Shown one piece after another: positions 10,184 through 16,229 of a stretch of 64,000 nucleotides of DNA (its first letter is position 1; every line of letters begins with the position of its first letter). A model generated the notes under the pieces. That model did no database searches. It saw only the letters and a program-made list of their open reading frames with translations, and had not been told where the DNA came from. Made by a program: the position numbers and the translations under genes. The stretch lies in assembly GCA_023245865.1 (NCBI GenBank), contig JAHFJN010000001.1, positions 973,637 to 1,037,636 of the forward strand, read 5' to 3'. The stretch comes from Candidatus Peribacteria bacterium (lineage in GTDB: Bacteria; Patescibacteriota; Gracilibacteria; Peribacterales; Peribacteraceae).

Positions 10184-10475
10184 GTGCGCTTGGGGTTTGA
10201 ATCTGATGCTCGACAATGGGCAGCGGTGAGGTCGCAAGGAGCGCATCTGGCTCAGCAATCGGTGTTTCCCAGATCACATCATCGCGAAGCACATTTGCCC
10301 GCCCTGTTACCTGCGCGGTCGGCTCGACTCCTTTCGTATCGACCTCCTGCAGCATCTCGATGTATCCAAGGATGTTCGTGAGTTCCTTGGCATATTTTTC
10401 GACCTCCGCGTCGTCCAAATTCAACCGCGCGAGCTTCGCAATGTGCCGAACTTGGGCGGGAGTAAGGGATGGCAT
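10176..10475 (-). CDS. gatC: Asp/Glu-tRNA amidotransferase subunit C
   Basis: This 99-residue GatC is the small subunit that holds GatA and GatB together. The start MPSLTPAQVRHIAKLARLNL fits the family N-terminus. The frame continues upstream for 40 codons with no family match and would cross the divergent rnpA start, so the longer form was rejected. It is followed by gatA with an 8-base overlap. A TATGAT hexamer lies 15 bases before the start, and no Shine-Dalgarno sequence is seen. It diverges from rnpA, with 30 bases between the starts. Confidence 0.9.
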   Translation of the reverse strand: MPSLTPAQVRHIAKLARLNLDDAEVEKYAKELTNILGYIEMLQEVDTKGVEPTAQVTGRANVLRDDVIWETPIAEPDALLATSPLPIVEHQIQTPSAHG

Positions 10476-10489
10476 GAGTGAGGCGAGTG

Positions 10490-10498
10490 TATCATACT
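10490..10498. promoter_or_regulatory. Shared -10-like region between gatC and rnpA
   Basis: The sequence GTATCATACT reads as TATGAT towards gatC on the minus strand and CATACT towards rnpA on the plus strand. CATACT ends 7 bases before the rnpA ATG, which would give a leaderless mRNA. No convincing -35 box is visible. Inference from position only. Confidence 0.4.
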
Positions 10499-10505
10499 GC
10501 GTTGC

Positions 10506-10883
10506 ATGCAGCCCCTCCCCTACCACAGCCGCAAAGCCTGCGACAATGTGCTTCGTAAGGGCAGGGTCTGGAAAGGCCAAACAATGATGATCCATTGGAT
10601 GCCCGGCGTACCTCGATCAGCAAAGAGTCGTGTCATCCTGAGCCTGTCGAAGGACGAACCACGACACGTATACCTCGGCACCTTCGCCTCCACCTCTCTC
10701 CATAAATCCGCAGTCAAACGCAACCGCATGCGGCGGCGCTGCAGGGAGGCATTTCGATTGAGCTTGAAAAATCGGAGCAATCTCCCAAGTGTGCAGTTGT
10801 TGATCCGTCCGAGGATCGCTAGTCTGACGGTACCGTTTGAGGAAATCCAGACTGACGTCAAACGATTCCTCTCCATTCTCTAA
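10506..10883 (+). CDS. rnpA: Ribonuclease P protein component
   Basis: The RnpA protein helps RNase P RNA remove tRNA 5' leaders. The product has 125 residues. The N-terminus (LPYHSRKACDNVLRKGRVWKG) fits the family, and the RNR signature is clear in SAVKRNRMRRRCREAFR. It lies 9 bases before yidC, the usual rnpA-yidC order, but rpmH, normally just upstream, is absent and gatC lies there in the opposite direction. Odd: residues about 41-53 (RVILSLSKDEP) are the translation of a dispersed palindromic repeat inserted in frame in a loop before the RNR helix. Confidence 0.9.
   Translation: MQPLPYHSRKACDNVLRKGRVWKGQTMMIHWMPGVPRSAKSRVILSLSKDEPRHVYLGTFASTSLHKSAVKRNRMRRRCREAFRLSLKNRSNLPSVQLLIRPRIASLTVPFEEIQTDVKRFLSIL
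10629..10668. repeat. Dispersed GAGCCTGTCGAAGG-type palindromic repeat inside rnpA
   Basis: The arms CGTGTC and GACACG flank the core CCTGAGCCTGTCGAAGGA. Relatives, complete or in part, occur at 12096, 41126, 53477-53564 (lysS), 56872-56927 and 62703-62734 (rplX). Confidence 0.8.
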
Positions 10884-10892
10884 CGTGTACTC

Positions 10893-12095
10893 ATGGCCGA
10901 ACTGAAAAAAGCATCGCGCTTGCTCGATTTTCTCCTCATTTTTGCGTTGGTGTATGTCATCAGCCAGTTCGGGTTAAAATTCTTCTTCCCGCCAAAAAAT
11001 ACGCAGCAATCGACTGCCGCCATAACGCTTACGCCGCAGAGTGCGAGCATCCGGACGGGTAATGCGATTCTGCTCACGGTGAAAAATAATACGGAGCATC
11101 CGTACGTGATACCAAGTCACTGTCCTCTGCCGCCGGTCGCGGTGTTTGCCGTGAGAGGAACCGGCTCGAGTGCATTGGCTCCGGTGAAGCCTGCCGCAAG
11201 CCCGGACTCGACATGCGTTGCCATGAAAACAATAACGGACGGAGACCAAGCGATCCTCGATCTCAGTCCGTGGAAATACGCAATGTTCGCCACGATCGGG
11301 ACCTACGAAGTGCGCTTGCCTTCGAATACCTCGGCGCGTTTCGCCATCACCGAGCCCAACGCATTCATCAAACTCTTTCGCACATTCATTACAAAACCAT
11401 TCCTCAATTTCCTCGTTCTCGTCGCTTCGATTCTCCCTGATCACAGTCTTGGCGCGGGGATTATTCTCCTCACACTGATCGTCAAATTATTGCTCTTCAT
11501 TCCGACGCAGCACGCGCTCGAGGGCCAGAAGAAAATGCAGCTGCTCCAGCCGAAGCTCGAGGCCGTACGCAAACAGTTCAAAGATGACACCAAGCGTGCT
11601 CAGGAGGAAACCATGAAGCTCTGGAAGGAGCACGGCGTGAACCCGCTGCAGTCGTGCCTGCCGATCCTTGTGCAGTTCCCCGTCCTCATCGGGCTCTTCT
11701 ATGTCATCCGCGATAACGTCAACTTAAGCCTCTCGCAGCACTTGCTCTACCCCGTGTACAGTCACCTCAATTGGAACTTCAGCACACACTTCTTGGGTCT
11801 GGACCTCACCGATCCGCAAGTGTGGATCTTCCCGCCGCTCCTTGTGGTGATGCAATTCCTGCAAATGAAGCTCAGTTTCATGATCGCGGATAAAAAGAAA
11901 GAGAAGCAAATCGAAAAGGCCGAACGCGACTCAGCCCAAGAAATGCAGCAGCGGGTGATGACCTATGCGCTTCCCCTTATGATCGGCTTCTTCGCACTCA
12001 AATTCCCCTCGGCGGTCAGCCTTTACTGGGGTGTCTCCACCCTCTTTGCGATTGGGCAGCAGGTGATTGTCAACCGTGAGCATATCAAAGCGTAA
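10893..12095 (+). CDS. yidC: Membrane protein insertase YidC/OxaA
   Basis: YidC inserts and folds inner-membrane proteins. The product has 400 residues: an N-terminal membrane helix (residues about 10-30), an external domain of about 100 residues shorter than in E. coli, then the conserved insertase core (ILLTLIVKLLLFIPTQ; a cytoplasmic charged hairpin EGQKKMQLLQPKLEAVRKQF; LQSCLPILVQFPVLIGLFYVIRD; later helices FPPLLVVMQF and FPSAVSLYWGVSTLFAIGQQ). It is co-directional with rnpA, 9 bases apart. No Shine-Dalgarno sequence precedes the ATG. Confidence 0.95.
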   Translation: MAELKKASRLLDFLLIFALVYVISQFGLKFFFPPKNTQQSTAAITLTPQSASIRTGNAILLTVKNNTEHPYVIPSHCPLPPVAVFAVRGTGSSALAPVKPAASPDSTCVAMKTITDGDQAILDLSPWKYAMFATIGTYEVRLPSNTSARFAITEPNAFIKLFRTFITKPFLNFLVLVASILPDHSLGAGIILLTLIVKLLLFIPTQHALEGQKKMQLLQPKLEAVRKQFKDDTKRAQEETMKLWKEHGVNPLQSCLPILVQFPVLIGLFYVIRDNVNLSLSQHLLYPVYSHLNWNFSTHFLGLDLTDPQVWIFPPLLVVMQFLQMKLSFMIADKKKEKQIEKAERDSAQEMQQRVMTYALPLMIGFFALKFPSAVSLYWGVSTLFAIGQQVIVNREHIKA

Positions 12096-12128
12096 GTGTC
12101 ATGGTGAGCACAGTCGAACCACGAACCA

Positions 12129-13031
12129 TCATGTCAGCGATGCCCTGTAGATACTCTCGATCGCTGCATCGAGTGCTGCGGTGAATTCCTCATCGCTCTG
12201 ATTCGCCCGCAGATCCTCGACGAGTGCCCGGGAGAAGCTGGCCGTCATCCCGGGGTTTTGCGCAAGTTTTTCGTTTGCGTCTCTGCAGCTGTACCCGCCG
12301 GAGAGGGCGACGACCCGTAGCACGCGTGGGTGCTGGATCAGCGACGCAAAGAAGCCGGGCTCACTTGGTAGCGTGAGCTTGAGCATAATCTGCGCGTCTT
12401 TCGGAAGCGTATCGAGATGTGTGATAATCGCATCGCGCAGGAGCATTTCGCATGCCGACTTATCGGGCGATTTGATGTTCACTTCCGGTTCGAGGATCGG
12501 CATCAGACCAGACTCTAGAATGGTTTTGCCGGCGTCAAACTGCTGCGCGACGATCGCGGAGATACCTGCAGCATTTGCACTATGTACCACCGATCGCATC
12601 TTTGTGCCAAAGACATTGCGTGAGGCAGCGCTCTTTAAACGCCCTTCCAGTCCTGCCATCGGTTTCATAAGCTGGACGCCATTTTGCTCTTCCTCAAGGC
12701 CTTCATCGACCTTCAGGAATGGGACGATTTGTTTTTTTTGCCATAGGTAATCTGCTGTGAACACTCCCTCAATCTGGCTGTTCATGGTTTTTTCAAAGAG
12801 GATGGCACCCGAAATGCGCCGGTCGAACGCACGGTTGACGATGATCCGCGTGCGCATGGCATGCATCAGATCGAACATCTTCTCCTTGTCGCCACCCCAC
12901 CCACTCTCCTCAATGCCGTACGCCGCCAGCGCTTTTGGCGTGCTGCCGCCGCTCTGGTCGAGTGCGGCAATAAAACCTTTTCCGGCAATACGTTTCTTTG
13001 CCGCGACAATATCAAGGTCAGAGAGGGCCAT
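12129..13031 (-). CDS. Class I fructose-bisphosphate aldolase
   Basis: This glycolytic aldolase interconverts fructose-1,6-bisphosphate with dihydroxyacetone phosphate and glyceraldehyde-3-phosphate through a lysine Schiff base. The product has 300 residues from MALSDLDIV; 31 in-frame codons upstream do not fit the family. Family features include FIAALDQSGGSTPKAL, ILFEKTM, LMPILEPEVNI and IMLKLTLP (probable Schiff-base Lys). The length agrees with the bacterial class I type. It is a stand-alone gene, convergent with yidC, with a partial dispersed repeat (12096-12120) between them. No Shine-Dalgarno sequence is seen. Confidence 0.9.
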   Translation of the reverse strand: MALSDLDIVAAKKRIAGKGFIAALDQSGGSTPKALAAYGIEESGWGGDKEKMFDLMHAMRTRIIVNRAFDRRISGAILFEKTMNSQIEGVFTADYLWQKKQIVPFLKVDEGLEEEQNGVQLMKPMAGLEGRLKSAASRNVFGTKMRSVVHSANAAGISAIVAQQFDAGKTILESGLMPILEPEVNIKSPDKSACEMLLRDAIITHLDTLPKDAQIMLKLTLPSEPGFFASLIQHPRVLRVVALSGGYSCRDANEKLAQNPGMTASFSRALVEDLRANQSDEEFTAALDAAIESIYRASLT

Positions 13032-13110
13032 AGAAATGGGGGAGTTGTAGAGGACTGTAGCAGGAAGTGTTCGCAGCGTCATTCCCCCCCTTGCAGGAGG
13101 GGATGAGAGA

Positions 13111-13139
13111 TTGACTCTCTCCAAAAGTAGAGAATAATC
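13111..13139 (+). promoter_or_regulatory. Sigma70-type promoter for the 77-residue small gene
   Basis: TTGACT at 13111-13116 and an ATAATC/AATAAT -10 around 13133-13139 are spaced 16-17 bases. The predicted leader of about 70 bases contains the hairpin ACAGCC...GGCTGT before the gene. Confidence 0.55.
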
Positions 13140-13215
13140 AGCGCAATCTTTGCCATGTACAGCCCCTTGGATGAGGCTGTGTGGCCAAGGTAAGGAAGTC
13201 TCTCAGGAGAGCAAC

Positions 13216-13449
13216 ATGTCACGATCTTTCAAGCTTTCGTCTCACTCTGAAACCAATGTTGCCGGCGCGCGGATCATGCCCGGCAGCATTGTTGATGGCA
13301 AATTGCAGACACGCGTCAATGGACGCGACATGCAACTTAACATCGACGACACGTTCGAAGTGAACGGAGCACACTTTGAGGTGAAGGCGATTCGCCCTTG
13401 CCTTGAGGTGAATGTCACACTGCCGGTCCTCGTGCCGGCAACCGCCTGA
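13216..13449 (+). CDS. Small uncharacterised protein (77 aa)
   Basis: The start is fixed by a good Shine-Dalgarno sequence (AGGAGagcaacATG). The product is soluble with no membrane helix. It looks like a small beta-rich domain (GKLQTRVNGRDMQLNIDDTFEVNG, VKAIRPCLEVNVTLPV). It has its own promoter and is followed 61 bases later by an intrinsic terminator, so it is likely a single-gene transcript. No family was recognised. Confidence 0.7.
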   Translation: MSRSFKLSSHSETNVAGARIMPGSIVDGKLQTRVNGRDMQLNIDDTFEVNGAHFEVKAIRPCLEVNVTLPVLVPATA

Positions 13450-13510
13450 TGAGTACTCCCGCCGAGGCTGTCTCACAGCTTCACAAAGAACCCTCCCCGG
13501 GTTCGTAAAA

Positions 13511-13541
13511 CCCGAAGCGGCGCTGTCGCCTCGGGTTTTTT
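13511..13541 (+). terminator. Intrinsic terminator after the 77-residue gene
   Basis: CCCGAaGCG and CGCcTCGGG pair across a short loop and are followed by a run of six T. Confidence 0.85.
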
Positions 13542-13570
13542 ATAGAACCTGATCCACTTTCTCAAAAATG

Positions 13571-13595
13571 TTCCTGGGCCCTTGGAAGAGCCCAG
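13571..13595 (-). terminator. Probable hairpin terminator after the 45-residue gene
   Basis: CCTGGGC and GCCCAGG pair across about ten bases. Read on the minus strand, the hairpin is followed by AACATTTTT. The T run is offset, so the assignment is moderate. Confidence 0.45.
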
Positions 13596-13624
13596 GAAAA
13601 ACGTGTCAGCAATCGCGTCATTGC

Positions 13625-13762
13625 CTATTTTTTGTTTGGCAATGAGCCTTTTCGTTGCCTGAAGTCTTTCGCACAGATCATTCCTACTGTGCTTTGACCT
13701 TGGCGCGAGCGAGGGTTAGGACCATCTGATCTGCCGTGGCGCCTGCCTTTTTTTCTTCGCAT
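13625..13762 (-). CDS. Small basic protein (45 aa), small-gene array member 6
   Basis: The start at 13762 is set by a strong Shine-Dalgarno sequence (GGGAGGcgacgATG). The product begins MRRKKGRRHGRSDG and is very rich in Arg and Lys, so it could bind nucleic acid; this is inferred from charge only. Its leader carries the shared CTGTTCATTCACATCACC motif 89 bases upstream and a TCCGC...GCGGA hairpin at 13807-13824. No family was recognised. Confidence 0.65.
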   Translation of the reverse strand: MRRKKGRRHGRSDGPNPRSRQGQSTVGMICAKDFRQRKGSLPNKK

Positions 13763-13850
13763 CGTCGCCTCCCTTACTGATGCTGACATTTGCCCTTTCA
13801 CTCCTTGTCCGCCGAAAAGCGGACCAATGGAAAGGGGATCACGTTCTACA

Positions 13851-13872
13851 TAAGGTGATGTGAATGAACAGA
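13851..13872 (-). promoter_or_regulatory. Shared leader motif, copy 6
   Basis: The minus strand reads CTGTTCATTCACATCACC, about 89 bases before the 13762 start. It aligns with motifs at the same distance before five other small genes. Confidence 0.5.
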
Positions 13873-13890
13873 AACACATCTATCTTCTTC

Positions 13891-13927
13891 AAAAAGATGA
13901 TACCCCCCCGACTGCCGGGGAGGTATC
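13891..13927 (-). terminator. Terminator after small-gene array member 5
   Basis: On the minus strand, GATACCTCCCC pairs with GGGGGGTATC across a short loop, followed by ATCTTTTTG. Confidence 0.7.
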
Positions 13928-13956
13928 AAGAACAGCAATCAGCAGCCCGTGTTGCA

Positions 13957-14088
13957 TCACTCTGATGCGAAAGTACCGGTTGTCGTTTTCATGCGAAGGG
14001 TTGTCTTGTCACTCCGGCGACTTGATCGAATCTCCCTGCGCTTGAGACGAGATTCCCGGTTACGTTTTTGCTTGCTGGGCTTTGACAT
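13957..14088 (-). CDS. Small basic protein (43 aa), small-gene array member 5
   Basis: The product starts MSKPSKQKRNRESRLKRREI, with about a third Arg/Lys residues. The start has a weak Shine-Dalgarno (GGGAattatcATG) and lies 89 bases from the shared leader motif. A hairpin terminator lies 30 bases after the stop. No family was recognised; nucleic-acid binding is a guess from charge. Confidence 0.6.
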   Translation of the reverse strand: MSKPSKQKRNRESRLKRREIRSSRRSDKTTLRMKTTTGTFASE

Positions 14089-14176
14089 GATAATTCCCAA
14101 TTGCTGCGCGGATACGGTATCCGCTCGGATTCTGTCCACTCTCATCATTGAGAACTCAAAGGACAGATGCCTTTCT

Positions 14177-14203
14177 GCATTGCGATGCTATGAGAGAACA
14201 GGA
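14177..14203 (-). promoter_or_regulatory. Shared leader motif, copy 5
   Basis: The minus strand reads CTGTTCTCTCATAGCATCGC, 89 bases upstream of the 14088 start. Confidence 0.5.
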
Positions 14204-14232
14204 AATGATCCGGGGTCGTATAAAATTCCCCA

Positions 14233-14254
14233 CCCCTCCCTTTCTAAGGAGGGG
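14233..14254 (-). terminator. Hairpin after small-gene array member 4
   Basis: CCCCTCC and GGAGGGG pair across eight bases. On the minus strand the hairpin is followed by TGGGGAATTTTA, a poor but possible termination tract. Confidence 0.5.
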
Positions 14255-14288
14255 CGGGGGGAAGTTGGACAATCCTCATGGCTAAGCA

Positions 14289-14399
14289 TCAACAGCGGCG
14301 CATCTTTCGCCTTTGAATAAAGGCGATGAAACTGTTCGTATAAACGACGCGCACAAAGACGTGACTGTCAACGCGAGGCCACCGTTTCCGATTCTTCAT
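14289..14399 (-). CDS. Small basic protein (36 aa), small-gene array member 4
   Basis: The product starts MKNRKRWPRVDSHVFVRVVY and ends in a basic RRKMRRC. A Shine-Dalgarno (AAGGAacgatcATG) supports the start at 14399, and the leader motif lies 83 bases upstream. No family was recognised. Very short, but the layout matches its neighbours. Confidence 0.5.
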   Translation of the reverse strand: MKNRKRWPRVDSHVFVRVVYTNSFIAFIQRRKMRRC

Positions 14400-14481
14400 G
14401 ATCGTTCCTTGCAAGAGGACTGATCCAGTATCCCTGGTTGGTTTCACGATGAAACCGGGAACACCAGGTCACTTCATGTTG

Positions 14482-14503
14482 GAGATGATTTGAATGAACA
14501 GGA
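14482..14503 (-). promoter_or_regulatory. Shared leader motif, copy 4
   Basis: The minus strand reads CCTGTTCATTCAAATCATCT, 83 bases upstream of the 14399 start. Confidence 0.5.
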
Positions 14504-14523
14504 ACTGAGGTGCTTTTGGCGGG

Positions 14524-14553
14524 AGCCGGGGAGTGGCGGACCACTCCCCGGCT
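14524..14553. other. Strong hairpin between small genes
   Basis: AGCCGGGGAGTGG and CCACTCCCCGGCT form a perfect 13-bp stem with a 4-base loop. It lies after array member 3. No T run follows on the minus strand, so it may act as an RNA 3'-end protector rather than a terminator. Confidence 0.75.
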
Positions 14554-14584
14554 TGATATTGAGGGAATCTTTTGCAGTGCCAGG

Positions 14585-14740
14585 CTAGCGCCTGTTACTG
14601 CAAGCTTGCAATCGCGCTTTCGTAGTGTCGCGATCGGTGTGTCGCATGAGGATTTTGAGCTCCTCATCGGTCGGTTGACGTCGATTCTCTTCATAAAAAT
14701 GCTGACGAACCGCCGTTTCACGTTTGGAACGTTTCGACAT
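14585..14740 (-). CDS. Small protein (51 aa), small-gene array member 3
   Basis: The product starts MSKRSKRETAVRQHFYEENR, followed by a likely helix (PTDEELKILMRHTDRDTTKARL). It is highly charged. GGGAG lies 9 bases and GAGG 2 bases before the ATG at 14740. The leader motif is 91 bases upstream and a strong hairpin follows the stop. No family was recognised. Confidence 0.65.
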   Translation of the reverse strand: MSKRSKRETAVRQHFYEENRRQPTDEELKILMRHTDRDTTKARLQACSNRR

Positions 14741-14830
14741 AACCTCAGACTCCCAAAAAAGTTCAGTACCCTGCGTCCGCCTCATCCAAAGGCAGAATTA
14801 TTTTCCATTCGCAAAGGCACCTCATTTCCT

Positions 14831-14855
14831 GTGGATCGATGCTGTCAAAGAACAA
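14831..14855 (-). promoter_or_regulatory. Shared leader motif, copy 3
   Basis: The minus strand reads GTTCTTTGACAGCATCGATC, 91 bases upstream of the 14740 start. Confidence 0.5.
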
Positions 14856-14901
14856 TCACAGGTCCACCTTCATGCGCGCGCATAATACTCATTTTTTGAT
14901 G

Positions 14902-14928
14902 CTGGGGAAGGGCAAAGCCCTTCCCCAG
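14902..14928. other. Perfect 12-bp hairpin after small-gene array member 2
   Basis: CTGGGGAAGGGC and GCCCTTCCCCAG pair with a 3-base loop. On the minus strand it is followed by CATCAAAAAATG rather than a T run, so it is not a classical terminator in that direction. Confidence 0.75.
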
Positions 14929-14942
14929 ATCGGTCAAACGCC

Positions 14943-15068
14943 CTAATCGGGGCAACCCGCCTCCTCCGGGTCGTAGACTTCCGTGATCGGTTTCTCAGGT
15001 TCTCCGATTTCGATCGTCTGGATTCCACGATCCGGTGGCGGTTCCTCGTTGACGGGGTATCTGAACAT
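14943..15068 (-). CDS. Small acidic protein (41 aa), small-gene array member 2
   Basis: The product starts MFRYPVNEEPPPDRG and ends EEAGCPD. Unlike its basic neighbours it is acidic and Pro-rich, and probably disordered. The start at 15068 has a good Shine-Dalgarno (CAGGAGaaaacaATG), and the leader motif is 95 bases upstream. No family was recognised. Confidence 0.65.
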   Translation of the reverse strand: MFRYPVNEEPPPDRGIQTIEIGEPEKPITEVYDPEEAGCPD

Positions 15069-15162
15069 TGTTTTCTCCTGCGGGTCGTCCGCAATGGGTT
15101 GACCGAATCCTGACATCCATGATGGTGTGCGACTCTGTACACCGGAAGCAGGCCTGTTATTG

Positions 15163-15186
15163 TATCTATCAATGCTGTGAAGGACC
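15163..15186 (-). promoter_or_regulatory. Shared leader motif, copy 2
   Basis: The minus strand reads GTCCTTCACAGCATTGATAG, 95 bases upstream of the 15068 start. Resemblance to copy 1 continues downstream (CAATaaCAGgCCTGCtTC against CAATggCAGtgaCCTGCgTTC). Confidence 0.5.
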
Positions 15187-15363
15187 AAAAAAAAGCCTCT
15201 CTTGCGAAGGGGCGTTGTGGAGTCGAAGGTCAGATTCATTCATCGCTCCATGCCCCCTCGATTGAGGAGATTCTTGGAGACGATGATGGTGCATGATGAC
15301 AGCACGGCGAGATCGTATCAGTTCTACGCACATTGTCAATGGGCGCCATTGTCGAGTGTTTTA

Positions 15364-15372
15364 TGCTATAGT
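15364..15372 (+). promoter_or_regulatory. Extended -10 promoter for the 70-residue gene
   Basis: TGCTATAGT fits an extended -10 element (TGnTATAnT). No good -35 lies at the right distance. The leader to the ATG at 15447 would be about 68 bases. Confidence 0.4.
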
Positions 15373-15446
15373 ACCGGTACTTCCAGTCCCCACACACGAC
15401 GTGTTTGGATGATGGAAGATCGATCTTTTTTGCAAGGAGGCTTCGT

Positions 15447-15659
15447 ATGAGAAATCAGGATTTTCTCTCTGCCGCGATCGCGGCAGAATTGTCACCGCTG
15501 TGTACTCAATTGCTCCACAGCGGAGCCGGACCCGACGATCTCGGTGAGGTCGTCGCAACTTGCATCGATCGGATGCTCTTTGTGGACACGATGGTCTTTG
15601 GACCTTCGGTCCCAACCACTGCATTCGATGACATTCGTGGGCAGGCGCCATTGAATTGA
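15447..15659 (+). CDS. Small uncharacterised protein (70 aa)
   Basis: A strong Shine-Dalgarno (AAGGAGGcttcgtATG) fixes the start. The product is acidic and probably helical (MRNQDFLSAAIAAELSPLCT...DDLGEVVATCIDRMLFVD), with no membrane segment. A perfect intrinsic terminator follows 17 bases after the stop. It is the only plus-strand gene in the small-gene array. No family was recognised. Confidence 0.7.
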   Translation: MRNQDFLSAAIAAELSPLCTQLLHSGAGPDDLGEVVATCIDRMLFVDTMVFGPSVPTTAFDDIRGQAPLN

Positions 15660-15675
15660 CGCTTGCTCACACTCA

Positions 15676-15708
15676 ACCGGTCCGCAAACGGCGGACCGGT
15701 AGTTTTTT
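15676..15708 (+). terminator. Intrinsic terminator after the 70-residue gene
   Basis: ACCGGTCCGC and GCGGACCGGT form a perfect 10-bp stem followed by AGTTTTTT. Confidence 0.9.
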
Positions 15709-15727
15709 CAAACAGTGATCTGCATTC

Positions 15728-15770
15728 AAAAGGTGATGACCGAGCGTGTTTTGAGGCACACCCGGTCATC
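15728..15770 (-). terminator. Intrinsic terminator after small-gene array member 1
   Basis: On the minus strand, GATGACCG and CGGTCATC pair, with further pairing inside. The stem is followed by ACCTTTTG. Confidence 0.65.
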
Positions 15771-15778
15771 GTCAGCTT

Positions 15779-16009
15779 TCAATCCAAGACGGCGAACGCT
15801 GTTGCGAATTCGCCCTCGCGAGAAAGAACCATCCCATCCACTCGCAATAAATACGAATCAATTGGATTGACCCGCGGAGGGGCCGTTGGAAGGGCCGAGC
15901 CGCATGCAATGACGGGCGGTAAATCCTTGATCCTGTGGTTGCCCTGGTGCTTCCGCCGTTTGAATTTCGTTCCGCTGCGCTTTCCGTTGGACGTCATTGT
16001 TGTCTTCAT
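15779..16009 (-). CDS. Small protein with basic N-terminus (76 aa), small-gene array member 1
   Basis: The product starts MKTTMTSNGKRSGTKFKRRK, with a basic N-terminal third and a Pro-rich middle. The start at 16009 is preceded by AGGGAGAaagcaATG. A near-consensus promoter lies 124 bases upstream, and a terminator lies directly after the stop. A longer frame from 16060 has no start signal and was rejected. No family was recognised. Confidence 0.7.
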   Translation of the reverse strand: MKTTMTSNGKRSGTKFKRRKHQGNHRIKDLPPVIACGSALPTAPPRVNPIDSYLLRVDGMVLSREGEFATAFAVLD

Positions 16010-16095
16010 TGCTTTCTCCCTGTGTGGACCAAAAGCTGAATCCTGCGGCACTTCAGTCATCCATTTTTTGACTGAACGCAGGTCACTGCCATTGA

Positions 16096-16118
16096 AAATC
16101 GCTGCTGTGAAAGGGCAA
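16096..16118 (-). promoter_or_regulatory. Shared leader motif, copy 1
   Basis: The minus strand reads CCCTTTCACAGCAGCGATTT, about 90-105 bases upstream of the 16009 start and some 10 bases into the predicted transcript. This suggests an RNA-level element. Confidence 0.5.
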
Positions 16119-16132
16119 AATGCTCAATTATG

Positions 16133-16161
16133 AATATATAATAATTATAGTAAATTGTCAA
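16133..16161 (-). promoter_or_regulatory. Near-consensus sigma70 promoter
   Basis: On the minus strand, TTGACA (16161-16156) and TATATT (16138-16133) are separated by exactly 17 bases. Transcription would start near 16126 and give a leader of about 117 bases before the 76-residue gene. Confidence 0.8.
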
Positions 16162-16229
16162 TGTTCTTCTTCTCCTTTAATCGCGTACGAATGGCGTTTT
16201 AAGGCTTCTTTTCGTATGCTGGCTTTGCT

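Noticed and set aside
14870-15172. 100-codon minus-strand Arg-rich frame
   Set aside because: It overlaps the better supported 41-residue gene in another frame and runs through a strong hairpin.
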